From Diplonema japonicum (Eukaryota > Euglenozoa > Diplonemea > Diplonemida > Diplonemidae), in NCBI GenBank assembly GCA_964019335.1, contig OZ025685.1, positions 250,001 through 314,000 on the forward strand: a stretch of DNA of 64,000 nt. Reading direction: 5' to 3'. The number at the start of each line of letters is the position of its first letter. The stretch's first letter is position 1. Under the pieces are notes generated by a model that worked only from the letters and a program-made list of their open reading frames with translations, made no database searches and was not told the origin of the DNA. A program made the position numbers and the translations under genes. This document shows, one piece after another, positions 59,476 through 64,000 of the stretch.

Positions 59476-60385
59476 ATGTTCCTTTTTTTTTTTTTTTATG
59501 GGAGGGTAGTAAGGTTGAAGGAGGGGAAGAGAAAAGGGGAAAGGAAGGTGGGAGAAAAGAAAAAAAAAAGAAGGAAAAAAAAAAAGACTTTTTTTTTGTA
59601 ATTTGTGGGGATGTAAAAAAAAAAAAAAAGAAAATAACAGGGTTTTTTTTTTATATTCCTTTTGTTCTTCCGCCCTCGTTTTCGATTAGCTGTGTTAATA
59701 CTACAGTCCATGAGCTCCAGGTTTCTCAACAAGTTTTTTTTTTCTTCTTCCTTTTGAATTCCTCTTTTTTTGAAAAATCCCCCCCTTTTTTTTTTCATAT
59801 TTTGCGATTTTTCTAATTTTCTTTTTTTTTACTCAAAAAAAAAAGCCCTCTCCGTCCTTCCTCACCCTTTTCTTCCGGCCTTTTTTTTTTCCAGCCTTTC
59901 TCCCCTCCCCCTTGGCTTTCTTTCTTTTTCTTGAGTGTTCCCCCCCTCCTCCTCTTCCCCTTTTTGTTTTGCTTAGCTGCTTGGCAGCAGGACTAAGTAA
60001 TATGGTAACAAGAAGAGAGAGAAAACATAGGCAGATTTGTGCTATTTTTTATCCCCCCCCACAGAAGAAAGACTAAAGAAGAAAAAAAATGAAAATTTTT
60101 TGTATTGTTGTTTTCCCCCCTCCCCTCTTTCTCTCTCCCCCCCCACTGCCACACTTCAAAAAGGAGAGAAAGCCCGCTATATTTTTATATGCCCACCCAC
60201 CACCACTGTACCTTTTCAATAAGGATTTTTTTTTTTTTTTATATAAGACAGAAAGTCCCCCACCCATTTGCTTTATTTTTGCTTTTTTTTTTCTCTCTCC
60301 TCCTCCCCCCTTCTTCATTGCACTCGTGGTTGCAGCGAAACCTTTTTTTTTTTTTTCGAAGGAGTTTATTTATATTAAAAGAAAA
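59476..60385 (+). other. Homopolymer-rich spacer
   Basis: T-, A- and C-rich with no recognised gene. A small balanced island (59971-60045: TTAGCTGCTTGGCAGCAGGAC) contains a CTGC-x-TGGCAG hairpin. Apparent open frames are Phe/Pro/Lys-rich. Confidence 0.55.
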
Positions 60386-60790
60386 ATGGAAGAATTGTTC
60401 ACAGCCCAAGTGAGGCTGTGCAGCGGAAAGCGGATGGAGTTGTCAAGAAAGGAATGTCAGATACGAGGTGACGAAGGCCCTTTGCAAGGCCTGCTGGAGT
60501 ACCAAGAAGCTAGGCTTGGCAGGATCTCGTCCGAGTTCAGGAGGGTGAACAATTCTGCTCTGCTGGCTGCCGTTGAAGAACTAAGCGAGGCTGCTGCAGC
60601 AACAATGCAAGAAGCCATGGAACAAGCCGATCGCGAGAGGAGCGCAATTTTCAAGGAATTCCTATCAGTCTTGGGGACTATTCTACAACGAGATTCATAC
60701 CAAGTAAAACCCCGACAAACAAGAAACACCCCTTCCACAAGCACGCCTATACAAGTCGACACTGTTTACTTCCTACAACAATTGACATAA
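60386..60790 (+). CDS. Small hypothetical helical protein
   Basis: 134 residues from ATG 60386 (context AAGAAAAATGG). The frame continues upstream only as homopolymer translation. Residues 1-105 are predicted helical (EELSEAAAATMQEAMEQADRE), and the last 30 are Thr/Pro/Gln-rich. There are no membrane segments or recognised motifs. Codon usage is ordinary for the region and the frame ends in TAA followed by A- and T-runs, as other genes here do. It could be a short coiled-coil subunit; family unknown. Confidence 0.6.
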   Translation: MEELFTAQVRLCSGKRMELSRKECQIRGDEGPLQGLLEYQEARLGRISSEFRRVNNSALLAAVEELSEAAAATMQEAMEQADRERSAIFKEFLSVLGTILQRDSYQVKPRQTRNTPSTSTPIQVDTVYFLQQLT

Positions 60791-60987
60791 AAAATAAAAA
60801 AAAAATTTTTTTTTTGTATTTGAAAAAAAAAAACCCCCCCTGAAGTAGTCAGGGTTCCCCTTTTTTTTTTTTATAGATTTTTTTTTTTTCTTTCTTTTTT
60901 TTTTTTTTTTTTCTTATGAATCAAAAAAAAAAAAAAATAGAACCCCTCAAAAAAAAAAAAAAAAAAGAAAATTATGGACACACTCCT

Positions 60988-63900
60988 ATGGCACGTCAGG
61001 TTTATTTTCTGATACTACTGTGTGTGGGAGCTGTAGGCCATGAAGGGGGTCCTGACGCCTATGGGTACCGCCCTGATAGGGGCTCGTTGGGGAATGTACA
61101 CAGAGTCGAAAGCCCAGACGGGGTGTTTCCCACTCTGTATGAGGGCGATGTGTTACGCCTCCCCGTCGAACCTTTTTGGCTCGGAAGAGAAGTTAAAATA
61201 CGGTTCGTGGGGTGGGGCTTCTGGCCAGGAATGAGATTCACCCTACAACCAGCCAACGAGACCCAGTGCTCAGAGCTTTACAACATCAACAGAAACTACA
61301 CATGGGAGGACCCTGGATACATAAACCAAACAAATCCAAAGGGGACACCCTGGATTCTCGAGACAGTCACCCCTTATACGGACAATACAAGCGTTACTGT
61401 AAGCCCCAACTACACAACGCCCACCGAGACAACATCAGTAACAGAGACCCTGAGCGAAACAGGTACTATTACCGTTACGGAGACAGGGACAGCGACGATC
61501 AGCCTGACAGAAAATCTTCCTTTGAAGGAACCGTATTTTCACGATTACTTCCCGTTCAATTTCGGTGGGATACGAAGACCGTTTGGAACTGTGGACGTTT
61601 CTGAAGACGGGACCACTGCTGTGTTCTGGGTCCCGCTTGACCCGTACTTCTTGAAGGTTGTGGATGGGTTTGTGTTTTGCTTGGAGTCGCGACAAGCAAC
61701 TTCAACTCCCGTGTTTAATACTTCAAGGGGGAATGTGACAGAAACGATGACAGAGACTGTTGATGGTGGGTTCGTGGATTTCACAATCGATTCAAAGGTC
61801 ACCCTTCAAACGTATCAGATTTTCGACGTATCTGGACCAGGTGGGGCGACAACAATTCGAAACGCAACAACATTTCAAAACAGGCAGCCTTTCACTGTTC
61901 CATTCGGCACCACTGCTGTATACGGCCTAACAGGACATATTCCTATAAACGCTTTGGATGGCGCATTCTCGAACTCTCCAAAATGCGGAAACCTGACCAC
62001 ACCTAGAGGATGGGGTTTGCTGGGGGACGTGACACACTATGTGGAAGATCCGATGAACATAACAAAAATCGTCGGGAGTGAAACAGACTTCCATTTCACA
62101 ATATCGCCTCCGGAAACGTGCAGGCTTTCAAACTCGAGCTTCTACCTCTGCACGAAGGCGTACACTACATTTCCGTACTTCCACCCCGTGGTGCTTTACG
62201 ACACCTTCACGATGTTTCATTTTCTGTTCAGGGTTTCGTCTGTTACGCATTTGGGAGAAACCTTGGACCCGTCTGGGTACCCGTCGCATAACTCCACCAT
62301 TAGAATGATAACAGGGCGGGAGTATAGTTTTTATTTCAAGCACATCGGGTTGCAGGAGTACATGACGCTTGGAGTGAGGAACGAGAGCTGCAAAGCGAAC
62401 CCCGATGCAATCGACACTTGGGGCCTCACGCTTCTTGGCAACGACACCGCTAGGGTTACAATTACACCTCAGTTGTCGTACGTTAACATGTTCCTGTGTA
62501 TATCGGTCACAGGGCCTAATGTACCTATGGAGTTCAGCGTTGATACAGGTTTCTTCGTCACGGTGTACACGCTCCTCGGTGTTTCAGATGTTGTGTCTGT
62601 TGTGAATTTTCACTACGGGACGGAAGGGTTTCAAAGCCTTGTCTCGTCGAACCTTGAGTCGCATCTTCGGATCAAATTCGAAGGAGGAGATGGTGTCGGA
62701 GCGTTCACAGGAGACGAAAGCTCGTTGACATCCTGCACAACTGATGAAACAGCGGAAAATCAACCCTCCTACATCACCCCCGTCGAATCGGGGAACGCTT
62801 TGTTCTTCATGAACTACACGCAATCGTCGAAATGGAGGACAATGGCGTTCGTGTGCATCGCGCTGTACCCCTGGGATGGATCGTTCTATGAAACAATGCC
62901 GTTTAAAGTGAACTTCACGTCGTCATTTGTCAACGCGAGCTACGAGGCGCAGGACATCACACCACCAGGGAGGATTTACCTGTACAAAGGGTACCAGGTG
63001 GAGGTACTCTTCAACGGTTTTGGTTTATGGCCGCATTTCAGACTGGCGATGGCAGTCGACGCGACGAACCCGTGCGTTTGGGACTTAGGCACGTACATAA
63101 GCGACTCATCCCCAACATATTTCGAAAACACGAATGAAGATAAAACCTACGCTGTTTTGAAGACGCCCACCGATTGGGTTGCATCGACCACGTCTAGCTT
63201 CTACGGCCGGATCTGTATGTCATCGTTCTTAAACGGGACCGACTTTTCGATGGACACAGGTTGGAAGCTCTCCGTGATGGAGCTGCAGAGCGTTAGCAAT
63301 CTTCAATTATCTTACTTCGAGGTGACATACGGAACGTCGGCTCAGGTGTACACCCTGAACTATGTAAATGGCGAGATCGGTAATCAAATCGCATTTCTCC
63401 GAGACTGCGGCGATGTTGTTCAGTACTGCGGAGCCTCTGCAGTCACCGCTTCACAATGCGTGTCCACAGATGTCTTTGATCAAGCTGTTATATCGCAGTG
63501 CCGTTCAAACCTTCTCGGTCCCGGTGGGTACTCCGTCAGGCGAAATATCCCAAGCACCGTTCCCACACCAGGGGCGCTTCTGTTTTTGTACGACTGTCAG
63601 ACCTCACAGTTCGCCGTGAATCTGAAGGTTTGTGTTTCACCGTTGACAGGAGGCGTTTTCAAAGACTCTGGGCTTCGAGTTTCATTTCTCATCACGGTCA
63701 CGTCCATCGAAATAGACACTGAGGTGCGAACCTCTTACCAAGACGTCAAATTCTACAAAGGAATGCGGCCCACCATCAAATTGAGAGGAACCGGTTTGTT
63801 CCCATACATGAGGTTGGCAGTCATGCCGAACTGCACCGATGTGAACCTTCAAGAGTACGTCATGCCGGAGAACGAGACAATGATAGCGATGACAGGGGCG

Positions 63901-64000
63901 TGGGGTCTTATAGAGAATTCGGATAATGCGGCGAGGACGGAGCTTCAATTTGTGCCGCCGGTTGCTGCGACGTCTGTCGCGATAACGGGGTGGAAGTTCT
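60988..64000 (+). CDS. Large secreted/surface repeat protein, 3' partial
   Basis: The frame opens at ATG 60988 and stays open to the window edge (at least 1,004 residues). The N-terminus MARQVYFLILLCVGAVG is a signal peptide. The ectodomain has many N-glycosylation sequons, sparse paired Cys and a Thr-rich stretch (about 61415-61520). At least four diverged repeats share a pattern: Y-x-G then G-x-G-[LF]-x-P-x-[MF]-R-L/F (near 61195, 62310, 62990 and 63755), followed 15-25 residues later by Cys and a WG-L block (for example 62425 and 63900). These look like tandem beta-sandwich domains. No family recognised. Inferred to be a surface or secreted adhesin-like glycoprotein; a membrane anchor, if any, lies beyond the window. 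Confidence 0.8.
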   Translation, partial: MARQVYFLILLCVGAVGHEGGPDAYGYRPDRGSLGNVHRVESPDGVFPTLYEGDVLRLPVEPFWLGREVKIRFVGWGFWPGMRFTLQPANETQCSELYNINRNYTWEDPGYINQTNPKGTPWILETVTPYTDNTSVTVSPNYTTPTETTSVTETLSETGTITVTETGTATISLTENLPLKEPYFHDYFPFNFGGIRRPFGTVDVSEDGTTAVFWVPLDPYFLKVVDGFVFCLESRQATSTPVFNTSRGNVTETMTETVDGGFVDFTIDSKVTLQTYQIFDVSGPGGATTIRNATTFQNRQPFTVPFGTTAVYGLTGHIPINALDGAFSNSPKCGNLTTPRGWGLLGDVTHYVEDPMNITKIVGSETDFHFTISPPETCRLSNSSFYLCTKAYTTFPYFHPVVLYDTFTMFHFLFRVSSVTHLGETLDPSGYPSHNSTIRMITGREYSFYFKHIGLQEYMTLGVRNESCKANPDAIDTWGLTLLGNDTARVTITPQLSYVNMFLCISVTGPNVPMEFSVDTGFFVTVYTLLGVSDVVSVVNFHYGTEGFQSLVSSNLESHLRIKFEGGDGVGAFTGDESSLTSCTTDETAENQPSYITPVESGNALFFMNYTQSSKWRTMAFVCIALYPWDGSFYETMPFKVNFTSSFVNASYEAQDITPPGRIYLYKGYQVEVLFNGFGLWPHFRLAMAVDATNPCVWDLGTYISDSSPTYFENTNEDKTYAVLKTPTDWVASTTSSFYGRICMSSFLNGTDFSMDTGWKLSVMELQSVSNLQLSYFEVTYGTSAQVYTLNYVNGEIGNQIAFLRDCGDVVQYCGASAVTASQCVSTDVFDQAVISQCRSNLLGPGGYSVRRNIPSTVPTPGALLFLYDCQTSQFAVNLKVCVSPLTGGVFKDSGLRVSFLITVTSIEIDTEVRTSYQDVKFYKGMRPTIKLRGTGLFPYMRLAVMPNCTDVNLQEYVMPENETMIAMTGAWGLIENSDNAARTELQFVPPVAATSVAITGWKF

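Overview
This is a 64 kb window of nuclear DNA from a microbial eukaryote. Supporting evidence: GT-AG spliceosomal introns; the standard code with TAA, TGA and TAG all used as stops; and eukaryote-only families (importin beta, eIF2B alpha, RABL2, casein kinase 1, polycystin-type channels, WSC and RING-H2 proteins). RABL2 and two polycystin-like channels suggest a flagellated or ciliated cell. All 19 protein genes lie on the + strand, as in euglenozoans or dinoflagellates, but nothing here fixes the lineage.

Layout. 1-12.6 kb: a 5'-truncated fibronectin-III-like repeat protein, importin beta in five exons, and a voltage-gated K+ channel with EF-hands. 12.6-21.3 kb: homopolymer-rich spacers with two copies of a ~310 bp repeat and a small inverted-repeat element, around two membrane RING-H2 proteins and an acidic repeat protein with an acylation-type N-terminus. 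21.3-33.4 kb: a coiled-coil protein also starting MGC, a small membrane protein, eIF2B alpha, RABL2 and a secreted WSC protein. 33.4-35.5 kb: retroelement debris. 35.5-56.1 kb: a 3,212-residue ankyrin/polycystin-like channel, casein kinase 1, an ATP-dependent DNA ligase, a degraded retroelement end, a second polycystin-like channel with an EF-hand, and a Tudor-like/transmembrane/PLP-enzyme fusion. 56.1-64 kb: another retroelement copy, a 200-N assembly gap, a spliced EF-hand protein, a small orphan and the start of a very large secreted protein that runs off the window.

Two features stand out. First, many introns are tiny (36-90 nt) and consist mainly of a long A-run directly before the 3' AG; two are just GTATGG or GTATGC plus A36 or A48 plus G. 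Alignment of the flanking exons with known RABL2 and importin beta proteins supports the splice sites. Second, homopolymers are polarised around genes: A-runs often touch the start codon and T-runs often follow the stop codon. Retroelement fragments sit in or beside such T-runs.

Functionally the genes are a mixture of housekeeping (nuclear import, translation initiation regulation, kinase, DNA ligase), signalling and cilium-type membrane proteins (channels, RABL2) and secreted or surface proteins. I see no operon-like pathway. All calls come from reading the sequence and remembered family motifs; no database search was run.
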